Counted from the stretch's first letter, positions 46,593 to 56,118 are shown. The stretch is DNA of 64,000 bases from Paraburkholderia antibiotica (GCF_012927125.1 NZ_JABBFZ010000002.1:248001-312000); one strand, 5' to 3'. Notes: generated from the sequence alone by a model not told the origin. Made by a program: numbers and translations.

Positions 46593-48299
46593 ATGAAGCG
46601 TATCCCGATCGAACCTACTTTCGCCGCCTGGCGCCGCGCGGCGCGCGAGGCGTTGTGCGAAGGTGTCGAGCCGGAGTCGGTTGAATGGGTTGAAATCGAA
46701 CCGGCCGCCGGCGTCAGCGTCCCTGTTGTCGCGCCGGGCCTCGCCGCCGGTACCTCTATCACGCCGGAGCAAGGCCTCGCCGCCGAGATCCCTATCGCAC
46801 CAGGCCTAGGCCTCGCCCCCCATTCCGGTGAAGCCGTGCGAGCTGCCGAGACAACCCAAGCAGCTTCGACCGAACCGGGCAACCCAACCAGCCTAGCCAA
46901 CCCCGCCAACCCCGCCAATCCGAGCAATCCGAGCAATCCGAGCAATCCGAGCAATCCGAGCAATCCGAGCAATCCAGCCAACCCAAGCACCCACCCCACC
47001 CCCGCGATCCCCCGCGAACTGCTCGCCCACCTGAAAGCGGCCGCCTGCTTCCGCGCGGACGATCGCTGGGCACTGCTCTATCGCATCCTGTGGCGCTGGA
47101 CGCGCGGCGAGCGCGCGGTCGTCGACCCGGCCGACCCCGACGGCGCGCAACTCGCGCAACGCGTCGACGCGATCGAGCAGGAAACCGCCAGTGTCGTGTT
47201 GCGCACGCTGTTCCGACGGCGCGATCCGTCGATGGGGCCACCGGAGTTCGTCGGTTGGGACGAGCCGCATCATGATCTGCTGGAGCGCGCGGCGCGGCGC
47301 TTCGTCCATGGCATGGGCGACTCCACGTGGATGCTCGCGACCCCACGCGGCGCGGCGTTCTGGAACGGCATGCTGCTGCGCATCGGCCGCCCGGCCGCGG
47401 AAGAACGCATCGAGGCCGCCTGCACGCTGCCCGCGAGCGCGATGCCCGGCGAAGCCATCACCCGCGAGCCGGGCGAGGCGCTGTGGCTCGCCTGGTACGC
47501 GGACGCCGTCAACGGTCGCGCGACGCCGGTGCCGCTGCGCTACTGGCGCATGCCGGCCGCCGGTCCGCCGCTGCCCGCGCATCTCGCGCGCGAACGCACT
47601 CGCGTCGGCGCACAGTGCGCGGCCGTCAGCGTGCCGAAGGCGCCGCCCGTCGAAGTATCGGCACTCACGCCGCCGTTCGAGGAGCCGAGCGGCGCGCTCG
47701 CCACCTGCCGACGCTGCGGGCTGTGGCGCAACGCGAAGCAGGCCGTCGCGGGCAGCGGCCCCGTCGATGCCGCGATCATGGTGCTCGGCGAGCAACCCGG
47801 CGAATACGAGAACCAGCACGGCGAACCGTTCGGCGGCGCGGTCGGCGAACTGCTCGACGCGGTGCTCGCGCGCGCCGGCCTCTCTCGCGCGGCGCTGTAT
47901 CTGACCTATGCGGTCAAGCATTACAAGTGGGAGCTGACCGGTTTGCAACGGAGCGGCCAGCAGCGCGTGCATCGCACGCCGGTGCGCAGCGAGGTCGAGG
48001 CATGCGAGTACTGGCTCGAACGGGAGTTGAGCGAGGTCGCGCCGCGCGTCGTCGTCGCGCTCGGGCCCACCGCGCTGAAGGCGCTGACCGGCGCGCACGT
48101 CAACCTGTCCGAATACCTCGGGCTGACGATCGCGCATCGCGGGCGGCTGATCGTGCCGACCTGGCATCCGTCGTATGCGCTGCGCACCGCCGATGCGCGG
48201 CTGCGTGAAAACATCGTCGCCAACATCGCGGCGGCGTTCGGGCGGGCGGCGCAACTGGCCGCGCGTGTCACGGCGCCTGAAACAGAGGCGTGCACATGA
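46593..48299 (+). CDS. DUF4130-UdgX uracil-DNA glycosylase fusion
   Basis: 568 residues. Residues 7-36 (TFAAWRRAAREALCEGVEPE) and 138-325 (LLYRILWRWTRGER, DSTWMLATPRGAAFWNG) are the DUF4130/TIGR03915 part. Residues 366-560 are a family-4-like glycosylase: C372-x2-C375, LGEQPGEYENQHGEPFGG, and VKHYKWE with QRVHRTP, whose His460 matches the residue that UdgX enzymes use to link covalently to uracil-site DNA; then TWHPSYALR. The two parts are usually fused like this. An N-terminal linker (residues 37-137) ends in an NPS repeat. The usual companion radical-SAM gene is not adjacent. Confidence 0.88.
   Translation: MKRIPIEPTFAAWRRAAREALCEGVEPESVEWVEIEPAAGVSVPVVAPGLAAGTSITPEQGLAAEIPIAPGLGLAPHSGEAVRAAETTQAASTEPGNPTSLANPANPANPSNPSNPSNPSNPSNPSNPANPSTHPTPAIPRELLAHLKAAACFRADDRWALLYRILWRWTRGERAVVDPADPDGAQLAQRVDAIEQETASVVLRTLFRRRDPSMGPPEFVGWDEPHHDLLERAARRFVHGMGDSTWMLATPRGAAFWNGMLLRIGRPAAEERIEAACTLPASAMPGEAITREPGEALWLAWYADAVNGRATPVPLRYWRMPAAGPPLPAHLARERTRVGAQCAAVSVPKAPPVEVSALTPPFEEPSGALATCRRCGLWRNAKQAVAGSGPVDAAIMVLGEQPGEYENQHGEPFGGAVGELLDAVLARAGLSRAALYLTYAVKHYKWELTGLQRSGQQRVHRTPVRSEVEACEYWLERELSEVAPRVVVALGPTALKALTGAHVNLSEYLGLTIAHRGRLIVPTWHPSYALRTADARLRENIVANIAAAFGRAAQLAARVTAPETEACT
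46917..46970. repeat. 9-bp tandem repeat (AATCCGAGC)6 in the UdgX fusion gene
   Basis: Six perfect copies of AATCCGAGC encode a run of Asn-Pro-Ser, flanked by degenerate copies encoding Asn-Pro-Ala from about 46890 to 46988. The unit keeps the reading frame, so copy number can vary without breaking the gene. It lies in a linker, not in a catalytic part. Confidence 0.95.
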
Positions 48300-48490
48300 A
48301 ATCGACGAACACGCCGACGAACACGCGCCGCTTCGACGACATCTGCCGGCTCGACGGCCACAGGGTCGGAAACTGGCCGGGCGCGATCATGTAGCCGTCG
48401 AGCACCATCACGAGCGCGCCATCACGAGCGCGCCGCTCGCATGCGCCTCACGAGCGAGGACAGCCAGGACCATCCCGGCGCGGGAATGAC
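48268..48490 (-). pseudogene. Remnant of a LysR-type regulator, C-terminal end
   Basis: On the minus strand, downstream of the UdgX stop and overlapping its last 32 bases, the DNA reads LAREAHASGALVM and then VLDGYMIAPGQFPTLWPSSR with QMSSKRRVFV and a TGA at 48268-48270. This is the last third of a LysR effector domain. A direct 14-bp duplication, CCATCACGAGCGCG at 48405-48418 and 48419-48432, shifts the frame between the two pieces; removing one copy joins them exactly. The rest of the gene is missing, because the PIG-L gene begins at 48687. Confidence 0.75.
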
Positions 48491-48686
48491 ACACGCCGCC
48501 AGCTTTCGGCGCAACGCGGGCACAGCGGCAAAAAAACACCTCGCCGGGCACACCGCTTGCGCAGCCGACAACCGCGCAATCCGCGACGATTCCGCCTAAG
48601 CTGGTGTGACGCCGCGTTTTTTGCGCGCACGCTCGCCGCACGTCCGCAGCCCGTCTGCAAGGCGCCCCGAACCCACCGCACGCCCC

Positions 48687-49403
48687 ATGAGCGAAACCAG
48701 CCCACGCCTGTTCATCGTCTCGCCCCACTTCGACGACGCCGTCTTCAGTTGCGGCGCATTGCTCGCCGCGCATCCCGACGCCGCGGTCTGCACGGTGTTC
48801 GCCGCGCCGCCCGAACACGATATGCATACCGACTGGGACCAACGCTCCGGTTTCACGAACGCGCACGAGGCGATTCACGAACGCACGATCGAGGACAACC
48901 GCGCACTCGAACTGCTCGACGCGATTCCGCTGCGCATGCCGTTTCGCGACAGCCAGTACGCCGATTCGCCGTCGATCAGCCAGATGGCGGCCGCGCTCGA
49001 GGAAACCATCTACCGCACCACCGCCAACACGCTGCTGATGCCGCTCGGCCTGCATCACGAGGACCATGCGCGCGTGTTCGAAGCGTGCTGCGAAATCCTG
49101 CCGCGGCTCACGCATCTGAACTGGTTCGGCTACGAGGAAGCGATCCACCGCTGCACGCCGGGCGTGGTCCAGGCGCGACTTGCCGATCTCGCGCAACGCG
49201 GCATCGTCGCGACGCCGGCCACGCCGAGCATCGGCCATACAATCGACGCGCAGCGCCGCACGCAGCTCAAGCGCGAAGCGGTCAACGCGTATGCGAGCCA
49301 GTTGCGCGCGTTCGGCGTCGGCAATTACGACGACGTGTTCGCGACCGAGCGCTACTGGCAGTTGAGCGTCGGCCGACGCCACGCGAAAAGCGCAAAAAAG
49401 TAG
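48687..49403 (+). CDS. PIG-L/LmbE-family deacetylase
   Basis: 238 residues. The zinc site is SPHFDDAVFSCG (His-x-Asp-Asp) near residue 13 with the second ligand in LHHEDHARVF near residue 125. These enzymes remove acetyl groups from N-acetylated sugars. The start MSETSPRL is chosen because the frame extending 27 codons upstream has a basic Arg-rich composition and no ribosome site. It lies 387 bp after the UdgX fusion, past the LysR remnant. Acceptor sugar unknown. Confidence 0.85.
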   Translation: MSETSPRLFIVSPHFDDAVFSCGALLAAHPDAAVCTVFAAPPEHDMHTDWDQRSGFTNAHEAIHERTIEDNRALELLDAIPLRMPFRDSQYADSPSISQMAAALEETIYRTTANTLLMPLGLHHEDHARVFEACCEILPRLTHLNWFGYEEAIHRCTPGVVQARLADLAQRGIVATPATPSIGHTIDAQRRTQLKREAVNAYASQLRAFGVGNYDDVFATERYWQLSVGRRHAKSAKK

Positions 49404-49537
49404 GAAGCAGGAAGCGTGGCGAACGCCTACGCTTGAAGAAAATGGCCGGCGCGGGCGCTGAACCCCGCTCGTTCATCGGCGATCCGGTTCGCCGGCCGAC
49501 GCCGCAGGCGCGCATTTCAAACCGCAAAGGTGACGCA

Positions 49538-49690
49538 ATGAGCTACGACATGCACACCAGCCCGATTCCCGACCCGAACGCCGATCCGAATCGCGATCCG
49601 GAAGCCGATCCGCTCGTGCCACCGGCGCCGGGTCATCACGTCGAGGAACCGCAGCGGCCCGACGGACCGCCGGATAAGGATCCGGTGTGA
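49538..49690 (+). CDS. 50-residue Pro/Asp-rich protein
   Basis: MSYDMHTSPIPDPNADPNRD, then EADPLVPPAPGHHVEEPQRP and DGPPDKDPV. There is a good ribosome site (AAAGG, spacing 7) and the codon use is that of a coding region. No domain, signal or membrane segment can be seen; the protein is likely disordered and acidic. Function unknown. It follows the PIG-L gene by 134 bp. Confidence 0.6.
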   Translation: MSYDMHTSPIPDPNADPNRDPEADPLVPPAPGHHVEEPQRPDGPPDKDPV

Positions 49691-49869
49691 GCGCAAGGTT
49701 GATTGCTCGGGTCGCTCAGGCCGCTCGCGTGAACGGCGGGCGGTGAGCGACGAGCTGCGCACGATTGGTGGCGGCCGGGATGTTCAGGAGGTCGATGCAG
49801 CGCCGCGCCGAAGCTTTGCAGCAACTCAGGCGGCGCTGAGGCAGCACCCACCGCCCCACGCCACCCCGC

Positions 49870-50943
49870 TCAGCGCATCAATTCGCTAAAGCCTTCCAGC
49901 AGCCGATCCATATCGGCCGCGTGAAGATTGCCCATCGTCGAAATGCGGAACAGTTCCGCCGACAACCCGCCCTGCCCCGCATAGATCACGAAGCCGCGCG
50001 CCTTCAGTGCATCGTGCAGTTGCGGATACGCAATGCCGTTCGGCAAGCGATACGCACGCAGCACCACCGACGACTGCTCCGCCGGCAACACACTGCCGAC
50101 GCCGCGCTCGGCCAGCCCCGCGCGCACCTGCTCGGCGAGCGCCGCATAGCGCGCATGCCGTGCGCGCCAGCCGCCCTCGTCGGCGAGTTCGCGCAGCGCC
50201 TCGACGAGCGCGTAATACGCATGCACCGACGGCGTGAACGGCGTATTGCGCTGATCCTGCAGCCGCGCGAGCCGGCCGAGATCGAGGTAGTAGGTGCGGC
50301 TCGCCGCCTGCGCGAGCGCCGCGCGCCGCACCAGCACGAACGACGCGCCCGGCACGCCGTGCAGGCACTTGTTGGCGGTCGCCGCGACCGCGTCGAGGCT
50401 CGCGTCGGTGAAATCGATCGTCTCGGCACCGAAGCTGCTCACGCCGTCCACCAGCAGACGCAAGCCGCGCGCGCGGCACAGCGCGCCGAGCGCCGCGATG
50501 TCGTTCAGGCGCCCGGTGGTCGTCTCGTGATGGATCACCGCGACGTGCGTGAACGACTTGTCGGCGTCCAGACGCGCGGCGATCTGCGCGAGATCGGGCG
50601 CATCCATCCACGCATGCTTCAGCGTTTCGTGCGCGATCCCGTATTGCGTCGCGATCTGCGCGATGCGCTCGCCGTACACGCCGTTTTCGACCACCAGCAG
50701 CTTGCCGTTCTGCGGCACCAGCGCGGCCGTCATGCTTTCGACGGCGGCCGTGCCCGAACCGGTCATCAGCACCGCCTGCCATTCGTTCGGATCGAGCCCG
50801 TACACGCCGACGAGACGCGTGCGCGCTTCTTCCTGCAGATCGAAAAACTCGCTCTCGCGATGGCACAGGTCCGTCTGCAACAGGCTGTTGCGGACGCGTT
50901 CGGTGAGCGTCACCGGACCGGGGTTGAGCAGCAGCATCGACAT
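49870..50943 (-). CDS. phnW: 2-aminoethylphosphonate-pyruvate transaminase
   Basis: 357 residues, the standard length. PLP-dependent transaminase with Lys192 (NKCLHGVPGASF) as Schiff-base lysine and Asp166 (LLVDGVSSFGAE) as the ring-nitrogen partner. LLLNPGPVTLTERVRNSLL at the start and VIHHETTTGRLNDI are PhnW hallmarks. It interconverts 2-aminoethylphosphonate with phosphonoacetaldehyde. As the last gene of the operon, 16 bp after the decarboxylase gene, with no phosphonatase (phnX) nearby, it most likely runs in the synthetic direction. Confidence 0.93.
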   Translation of the reverse strand: MSMLLLNPGPVTLTERVRNSLLQTDLCHRESEFFDLQEEARTRLVGVYGLDPNEWQAVLMTGSGTAAVESMTAALVPQNGKLLVVENGVYGERIAQIATQYGIAHETLKHAWMDAPDLAQIAARLDADKSFTHVAVIHHETTTGRLNDIAALGALCRARGLRLLVDGVSSFGAETIDFTDASLDAVAATANKCLHGVPGASFVLVRRAALAQAASRTYYLDLGRLARLQDQRNTPFTPSVHAYYALVEALRELADEGGWRARHARYAALAEQVRAGLAERGVGSVLPAEQSSVVLRAYRLPNGIAYPQLHDALKARGFVIYAGQGGLSAELFRISTMGNLHAADMDRLLEGFSELMR

Positions 50944-50959
50944 TCCTTTAGCAGTGAGT

Positions 50960-52123
50960 TCAGAGCGCGCCGATGTGGCGCATCAGGCGCGTCTTCACAT
51001 CGGGCGGCGTGATGGTCGGACGCGGCAGGCCGTCCGGCGTGCCGCGGCGGATCGTCAGGCGTGCGAAGCGGGGACCATTCAGCGGCGCTGCCGCGAACAA
51101 CGCGTCGAGCACGGCCGGATCGTCGCTTTCCACCGCCGACGCATAACCGCACGCGGCCGCCACGCCCGCGAACGACACCTGCGACGACACCGTCGCCTGA
51201 CCGCCGGTCGAGTCGTGCGCGCCGTTGTCGAGCAGCACGTGCGTGAGATTCGACGGACCGTACGCGCCGAGCGTCGCGAACACGCCCATGCGCATCAGCG
51301 CGGCGCCGTCGCCGTCGAGCGCGACCACCCGCAGGTCCGGACGCGCGAGCGCGAGACCGAGCGCGAACGGCGTCACGCAACCCATCGAGCCGACCATGTA
51401 CAGCTGGTTCGCGCGATCGTCGATCGCATAGAGTTCACGGCCGCAAAAGCCGGTCGACGCGAGCACCACCGTCGAGTCGAGCGGCGTATGCGCAATCACC
51501 TTTTGCAGCGCGTCGTAGCGCGTCGCCAGCTGGTCCGCCGCGACGCCGCGGAATTCGGCGCGCGGCGCAACCGGCGTCTTGCGCGCGGGCGCGCCGCCGT
51601 CCTTCAATTCGTACGGCGCGACGCTGCCCTTCTGCATCACCAGCGCGTATGGCCGGCCGGTCGCGTCCATGTGCGCGGTCGCGCGATCGAGCGCCGGGCC
51701 GATCGCGTCGGCCTCGGTCGGGAAGGTCTCCCACGGAATTTCCATCGTGTCGAGCATCGCCGGCGTGATCGGCCCCATCAGCGCATGCTGCGGCTCATCG
51801 GCGACGCCGGGCTGACCGCGCCAGGTGACGATCAGCAGTTGCGGCAGACGGAACGTCCACGTCAGCGACGTCAGCGGGCTCACCGCGTTGCCGAGCCCCG
51901 AGTTCTGCATCATCGTGATGCCGCGCCGGCCGTTGCGCGCACCAAGCGTGACGCCCGCGATCAGCGCGACTGCGTCGCCCTCGTTGGCCGCCGACACGTA
52001 GTGCAGCGAATCGTCCTGCAGCACGTAGTTGATGAACGGCGTCAGATACGAGCACGGCACGCCCGCATACCAGTCGAAACCGCGCTCGCGCGCCGCCTCG
52101 ACGAACTGTGCGGCTTCGATCAT
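50960..52123 (-). CDS. Phosphonopyruvate decarboxylase
   Basis: 387 residues (aepY/ppd type). ThDP enzyme: Glu48 ([10 protein letters not shown]) is the catalytic glutamate and GDG at the start of the ThDP site is in [15 protein letters not shown], followed after about 27 residues by [12 protein letters not shown]. The [18 protein letters not shown]-terminus and [18 protein letters not shown] are specific to this family. It turns phosphonopyruvate to phosphonoacetaldehyde, making the unfavourable PEP-mutase step irreversible. Its ATG overlaps the stop of the mutase gene (ATGA). Confidence 0.94.
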   Translation of the reverse strand: MIEAAQFVEAARERGFDWYAGVPCSYLTPFINYVLQDDSLHYVSAANEGDAVALIAGVTLGARNGRRGITMMQNSGLGNAVSPLTSLTWTFRLPQLLIVTWRGQPGVADEPQHALMGPITPAMLDTMEIPWETFPTEADAIGPALDRATAHMDATGRPYALVMQKGSVAPYELKDGGAPARKTPVAPRAEFRGVAADQLATRYDALQKVIAHTPLDSTVVLASTGFCGRELYAIDDRANQLYMVGSMGCVTPFALGLALARPDLRVVALDGDGAALMRMGVFATLGAYGPSNLTHVLLDNGAHDSTGGQATVSSQVSFAGVAAACGYASAVESDDPAVLDALFAAAPLNGPRFARLTIRRGTPDGLPRPTITPPDVKTRLMRHIGAL

Positions 52124-53841
52124 TGCGCGCCTCCGTGCGCGGCGTTGCCGTCGACGCCGACGGCCGTCGCGAACGGTGCCTGCGCGTGCGCGAAATCGCC
52201 CGCGCGGCGGAAGTCGTCGAGATCGTTGACGCCGCGCCAGTGGCCGTGCACGTATTGCACTTCGATCGATTCGCCCGCCGCGATCAGCGCGTTGAGCAGC
52301 GCGGGCATGTCGAGCGACGCGAAATCGTCGCGTGCCTGCAGTTCGTGCATCACGGCCTGCAAACGCTCACGGCCCGCGCCGCGCACGTTCAGGAGTCCCA
52401 TCCAGCGGCCGTGCGGCGCCTGGGCCGCGAACGCCGACGACTGCTCCTCGCTGCTCGCGACGTGCCTCAGCACGACCTTGGTGCCGAACAGACCGCGGTC
52501 GTCGGCGGCCGAGCACCACGCGAAATCGCGCACGCTGGCGTTTTCCGTATCGGTCAGCGACGAATCGACGACCACGCTGAACTCGGCCTCGCTCTCGACC
52601 AGATCGCGCAGGATGTAGCTGCGGAACAGGAGGTCGCCGTACGAGATCACGGTGTCGCCGGTGAGTTTGTCCAGCGCGCACGCGAGCGACGCGAGTTCGC
52701 CGGTCTGCGCATGCTGCTCGTTGACGACGAGGCGGATGCCGGCGGTGTCGATCGCATCGGCGCGATAGCCGCCGACCACGGTGATGTCGTTGACGCCCTG
52801 CTTCTTGAACGCATCGACGAGCCAACGCAGCAGCGGCTTGCCGGCGATTGGCAGCATCACCTTCGGACGGTCTTCGGTGACCGCTTCGAGGCCCTTGCCG
52901 CGGCTCGCGGCGAGCACCACCGCCGAGCCGGCCGCGCGGCCGCTCGACAGATAGCGGTCTTCCGCTTCCGAATATTCGTCGGCGTCCTGCAGACGGAAAA
53001 TTTCGTTGACCGCGGCGATGCTGTCTTCGACGTTCACCAGCGTTTCGCTCGTGTGGATTTCCTTCGCGACCGCCTGCATCGCCGAGGTCGCCGCGCGGAT
53101 CAGATGGTTCGCCCAGATCACCGTGCTGATACCCGCTTCGCGGAACACTTCGGTCGGCGTGCTGTAGTACTTGGTCGGCACAATCACGAGCGGACCGCGG
53201 CCGGCCCATTCGCGCGCGAATTCGAGAATTTCATCGGGACGCGACAGCTTGCTGTGAATCAGGATCGCGTCCGCGCCGGCACGGCGATACGCTTCCGCGC
53301 GACGCAGCGCTTCGTCCATCCCCCAGCCGGCGATCAGCGCCTCGACGCGCGCGACGATCGAGAAATTCTCGTCGGTTTGCGAGTCCTTGCCGGCCTTGAT
53401 CTTGCCGCAGAATTCGTCCATGTCGGCGAGCGGTTGCGCTTCGCCGTTGATGAAGCTGTTGGTCTTCGGAAACTGCTTGTCCTCGATACACACGCCGGCG
53501 ATGCCGCGCTGTTCGAGCTTGCGCACGAGGCGGCGCACGTTGTTGAAGTTGCCGTAACCGGTGTCGCCGTCGAGCAGGATCGGCAGATCGCTCGCGTCGG
53601 CCATGAATTCGAGCGTGTCGACCACCTGGGTCCAGCTCGCCTCGTTGTTGTCGCGCACGCCGAATTGCGCGGAGATCGCGAGGCCCGAGCCCCAGATCGC
53701 CTTGAAGCCGGCTTCGCGCACGATCCGCGCGGACAGGCCGTTGTGCGCTTCCATCATGAATTCGAGTTCGTTGCTGACGAGCATCTGGCGCAGACGTGCG
53801 CTACGGGATTGGGAAACGAAGGCGGGTTCGCGTGCATTCAT
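52120..53841 (-). CDS. PEP mutase fused to a nucleotidyltransferase
   Basis: 573 residues (aepX/pepM type with an extra C-terminal domain). Residues 15-290 are phosphoenolpyruvate mutase: [18 protein letters not shown] for metal binding and [10 protein letters not shown] at 120-129, the motif that separates true PEP mutases from isocitrate-lyase-like relatives. It forms the C-P bond of phosphonopyruvate. Residues 305-560 are a MobA/GT-A-like nucleotidyltransferase ([46 protein letters not shown]). The likely role of that part is CMP activation of 2-aminoethylphosphonate. The ATG follows a weak GGAG-like site. First gene of the operon. Confidence 0.92.
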   Translation of the reverse strand: MNAREPAFVSQSRSARLRQMLVSNELEFMMEAHNGLSARIVREAGFKAIWGSGLAISAQFGVRDNNEASWTQVVDTLEFMADASDLPILLDGDTGYGNFNNVRRLVRKLEQRGIAGVCIEDKQFPKTNSFINGEAQPLADMDEFCGKIKAGKDSQTDENFSIVARVEALIAGWGMDEALRRAEAYRRAGADAILIHSKLSRPDEILEFAREWAGRGPLVIVPTKYYSTPTEVFREAGISTVIWANHLIRAATSAMQAVAKEIHTSETLVNVEDSIAAVNEIFRLQDADEYSEAEDRYLSSGRAAGSAVVLAASRGKGLEAVTEDRPKVMLPIAGKPLLRWLVDAFKKQGVNDITVVGGYRADAIDTAGIRLVVNEQHAQTGELASLACALDKLTGDTVISYGDLLFRSYILRDLVESEAEFSVVVDSSLTDTENASVRDFAWCSAADDRGLFGTKVVLRHVASSEEQSSAFAAQAPHGRWMGLLNVRGAGRERLQAVMHELQARDDFASLDMPALLNALIAAGESIEVQYVHGHWRGVNDLDDFRRAGDFAHAQAPFATAVGVDGNAAHGGAQ

Positions 53842-54468
53842 CTTTTTCGCTACTCCTGGTGGCGGGCTTATTGGCGTTTTTCTGTGCCCGGCTGCGACGG
53901 GAAAAGGGCGACTATAGCGGAATTCTTTATGACAAGCCGTTGAAACGGCCGGCGGTTTTTGAGAGTTGCGCTTAAGTGGAAAAATGTGTCGTTTTTTGCA
54001 TTGATTGTCATTTATCGGGATGGCGCATGGGCCGGGAGCCGAGTGGGCGGAGGGGTTGGCATTGGGTTGGCGTTTTAGTTGGCGTTTTGTGGGATCTTGA
54101 TGCGAGCCTTGCCGGACGGGGATAGCGCCGGGGATGGCGCCGGGGGTTTCAGCGACCGGCTTTTTATTCAGCGTTTTTACCGCTTATCGCCATCCACATT
54201 TTTTTAATCATCCGGTTTTAGCGGCAATCTCGCCGGCTCATCCGCAATTTCGAGATCCGAATCGGAAAAGCCTTTTGATCAGCCGCTTTCGCGCCTTCTC
54301 GCGCGCCTTATAAAACAGCCGATAAATCGCTTATTAATCAGACGAATAGACGCATAAAACAACGGGTTTCCCCTGCCTGTATTCATACCGCGACGCGCCG
54401 TTAACACAGTGAGCGGCAATCCGTCCGCAATCCCCCTGGACCCGTGGCTAAAAGCCATTCCTATCGCT
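53842..54468. other. Divergent intergenic region before the chemoreceptor
   Basis: 627 bp between the phosphonate operon and the chemoreceptor gene. 54050-54095 has repeated TTGGCGTTTT-like units and 54110-54150 a GC-rich GCGCCGGGG repeat. From 54160 the DNA becomes AT-rich. GCCGATAA at 54318-54325 equals the flagellar sigma-28 -10 consensus, but no matching -35 is present. No gene is seen. Confidence 0.4.
53911..53935 (-). promoter_or_regulatory. Candidate promoter of the phosphonate operon
   Basis: On the minus strand, 70-95 bp before the PEP-mutase start, TTGTCATAAAG is followed by TATAGT. The spacing between TTGTCA and TATAGT is only 13 bp, so TATAGT may be a -10 with a poorer -35 further upstream. 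TTGTCATAAAG also looks like half of a PhoB box, but the second half is not conserved. Confidence 0.35.
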
Positions 54469-56010
54469 ATGACTCTGAACCGAAAACTGGCCTCGATGAT
54501 CGCCGTGTTGTGGGCCGGCCTGATCCTGATCGGCGGCTTCGGCGCGTGGCAAAACCGCACGTCGATGATCTCGGACCGCCGCGAACAGCTGCGCTCGCTG
54601 ATCGACCAGGCAAATCACGTCGTCGGACGCTATTACGCGCTCGCGCAACAGCACGCGCTCTCCGAAGAAGACGCGAAAAAACAGGCGCTCGCGACGCTCG
54701 CCGCGATGCGCTACGGCAAGGACGGCTACATCTCGATCAACGACTCGCAGCCGGTCATGCTGATGCATCCGTTCAAGACCGAGATGATCGGCAAGAACCT
54801 CGCGCAATTCACCGACCCGGACGGCAATCACCTGTTCGTCGATATCGTCAACGCGGGCAATCACGACGGCGGCGGCTTCGTCGATTATCTGTGGGCGAAA
54901 CCGGGCAGCGAAAAGCCGGTCGCGAAAACCAGCTACTCGATGCGCTTCGCGCCGTGGGACTGGTATCTCGTCACCGGCATGTACATGGACGACGTGCAGA
55001 GCGCGTTCTATCGCAACCTGCTGCGCTGGCTCGCGATCACGGTCGCGCTCGGCGCGCTCGCCACGGTCGTGATGCTGCTCGTGCTGCGCAGCATCCGCCG
55101 CTCGCTCGGTGGCGATCTCGAAGTGGCCGTCGAACATGCGCGCGTGATGGCGCAAGGCAATCTGGCGGCGCACGTGCACCTCGCGCCGCACGACACCAGC
55201 AGCCTGCTGCATGCGCTACGCACGATGCAGGCGGGGCTCGTCGACACGGTCTCGCGGGTGCGCCAGGGCACCGAGAACATCAACGTCGGCGCGAGCGAAA
55301 TCGCCGCCGGCAATACCGACCTGTCGCAACGCACCGAGGAGCAGGCGGCGGCGCTCGTGCAAACCGCGTCGAGCATGGACCAGATGACGGTCAACGTGAA
55401 GCAGAACGCCGACAGCGCGACGCAGGCCGCGCAACTCGCGCACGACGCCGCGAACGTCGCGACGCGCGGCAGCCGCGTAGTCGACGACGTGGTGCGCACG
55501 ATGGGCGAGATCACCGCAAGCTCGCGGCAGATCGGCGACATCATCGGCGTGATCGATGGCATTGCGTTCCAGACCAACATCCTCGCGCTCAACGCGGCCG
55601 TCGAGGCGGCCCGCGCGGGCGAACAGGGACGTGGCTTCGCGGTGGTCGCCGCCGAGGTGCGTAGCCTCGCGCAGCGCTCGGCGACGGCGGCCAAGGAAAT
55701 CAAGGCGCTGATCGAAACCTCCACCGATACCGTCGAGACCGGCGCCTCGCTGGTCGCCAACGCGGGCGCGACGATGGGCGAGATCGTGCAGTCGGTGCGG
55801 CGTGTGAACGAAATTCTCGAGGAGATCAGCCACGCGTCGCGCGAACAGAGCGCCGGCATCGAGCAGGTCAATCGCGCGGTCGGCGAAATGGATCAGGTCA
55901 CGCAGCAGAACGCGGCGCTGGTCGAGGAAGCCGCGGCGGCCGCGCATTCGCTGAAGGACCAGGTCGGGGTGTTGCGCGACGCGATTGCGAGTTTCGCGTT
56001 GCCGGCTTGA
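54469..56010 (+). CDS. Methyl-accepting chemotaxis protein, single-Cache sensor
   Basis: 513 residues. A first membrane helix ([19 protein letters not shown]), then a periplasmic sCache-2-type domain ([39 protein letters not shown]), a second helix ([20 protein letters not shown]), a HAMP-like region and a long signalling coiled coil. The signalling tip has [20 protein letters not shown] and [14 protein letters not shown]. There is no CheR-docking pentapeptide at the end. The start is uncertain: ATG at 54469 is used; a frame to 54409 begins [10 protein letters not shown] (GTG start). Such sensors bind small organic acids. Confidence 0.92.
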   Translation: MTLNRKLASMIAVLWAGLILIGGFGAWQNRTSMISDRREQLRSLIDQANHVVGRYYALAQQHALSEEDAKKQALATLAAMRYGKDGYISINDSQPVMLMHPFKTEMIGKNLAQFTDPDGNHLFVDIVNAGNHDGGGFVDYLWAKPGSEKPVAKTSYSMRFAPWDWYLVTGMYMDDVQSAFYRNLLRWLAITVALGALATVVMLLVLRSIRRSLGGDLEVAVEHARVMAQGNLAAHVHLAPHDTSSLLHALRTMQAGLVDTVSRVRQGTENINVGASEIAAGNTDLSQRTEEQAAALVQTASSMDQMTVNVKQNADSATQAAQLAHDAANVATRGSRVVDDVVRTMGEITASSRQIGDIIGVIDGIAFQTNILALNAAVEAARAGEQGRGFAVVAAEVRSLAQRSATAAKEIKALIETSTDTVETGASLVANAGATMGEIVQSVRRVNEILEEISHASREQSAGIEQVNRAVGEMDQVTQQNAALVEEAAAAAHSLKDQVGVLRDAIASFALPA

Positions 56011-56054
56011 GGGTGCGCTGAGCCTTATGCGCGCTCGGTGTAGGTAGGAAACAA

Positions 56055-56079
56055 GCCTCGCCCGTCAATCGGGCGAGGC
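56055..56079. terminator. Perfect 10-bp hairpin between convergent genes
   Basis: GCCTCGCCCG at 56055-56064 pairs with CGGGCGAGGC at 56070-56079 around TCAAT. It lies 45 bp after the chemoreceptor stop and 40 bp after the stop of the opposing gene, so it probably ends both; on the minus strand it runs into TTGTTT. Confidence 0.65.
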
Positions 56080-56118
56080 GAACAACAGGGGGCATTCCCC
56101 CATGCCATCAGGTATTGG

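Noticed and set aside
46890..46988. Regular 9-bp repeat considered as a CRISPR-like array
   Set aside because: The units are contiguous, have no spacers, and lie in frame within the UdgX fusion gene, so it is a coding tandem repeat.
48296..48391. Short plus-strand frame starting at the ATGA after the UdgX stop, considered as the start of a partner gene
   Set aside because: It ends after 31 codons with no resemblance to the radical-SAM partner; the minus-strand LysR reading explains the sequence far better.
53930..53946. TTGTCATAAAG considered as a full PhoB box for the phosphonate operon
   Set aside because: Only one half-site fits; the second direct repeat is absent, so phosphate control is not claimed.
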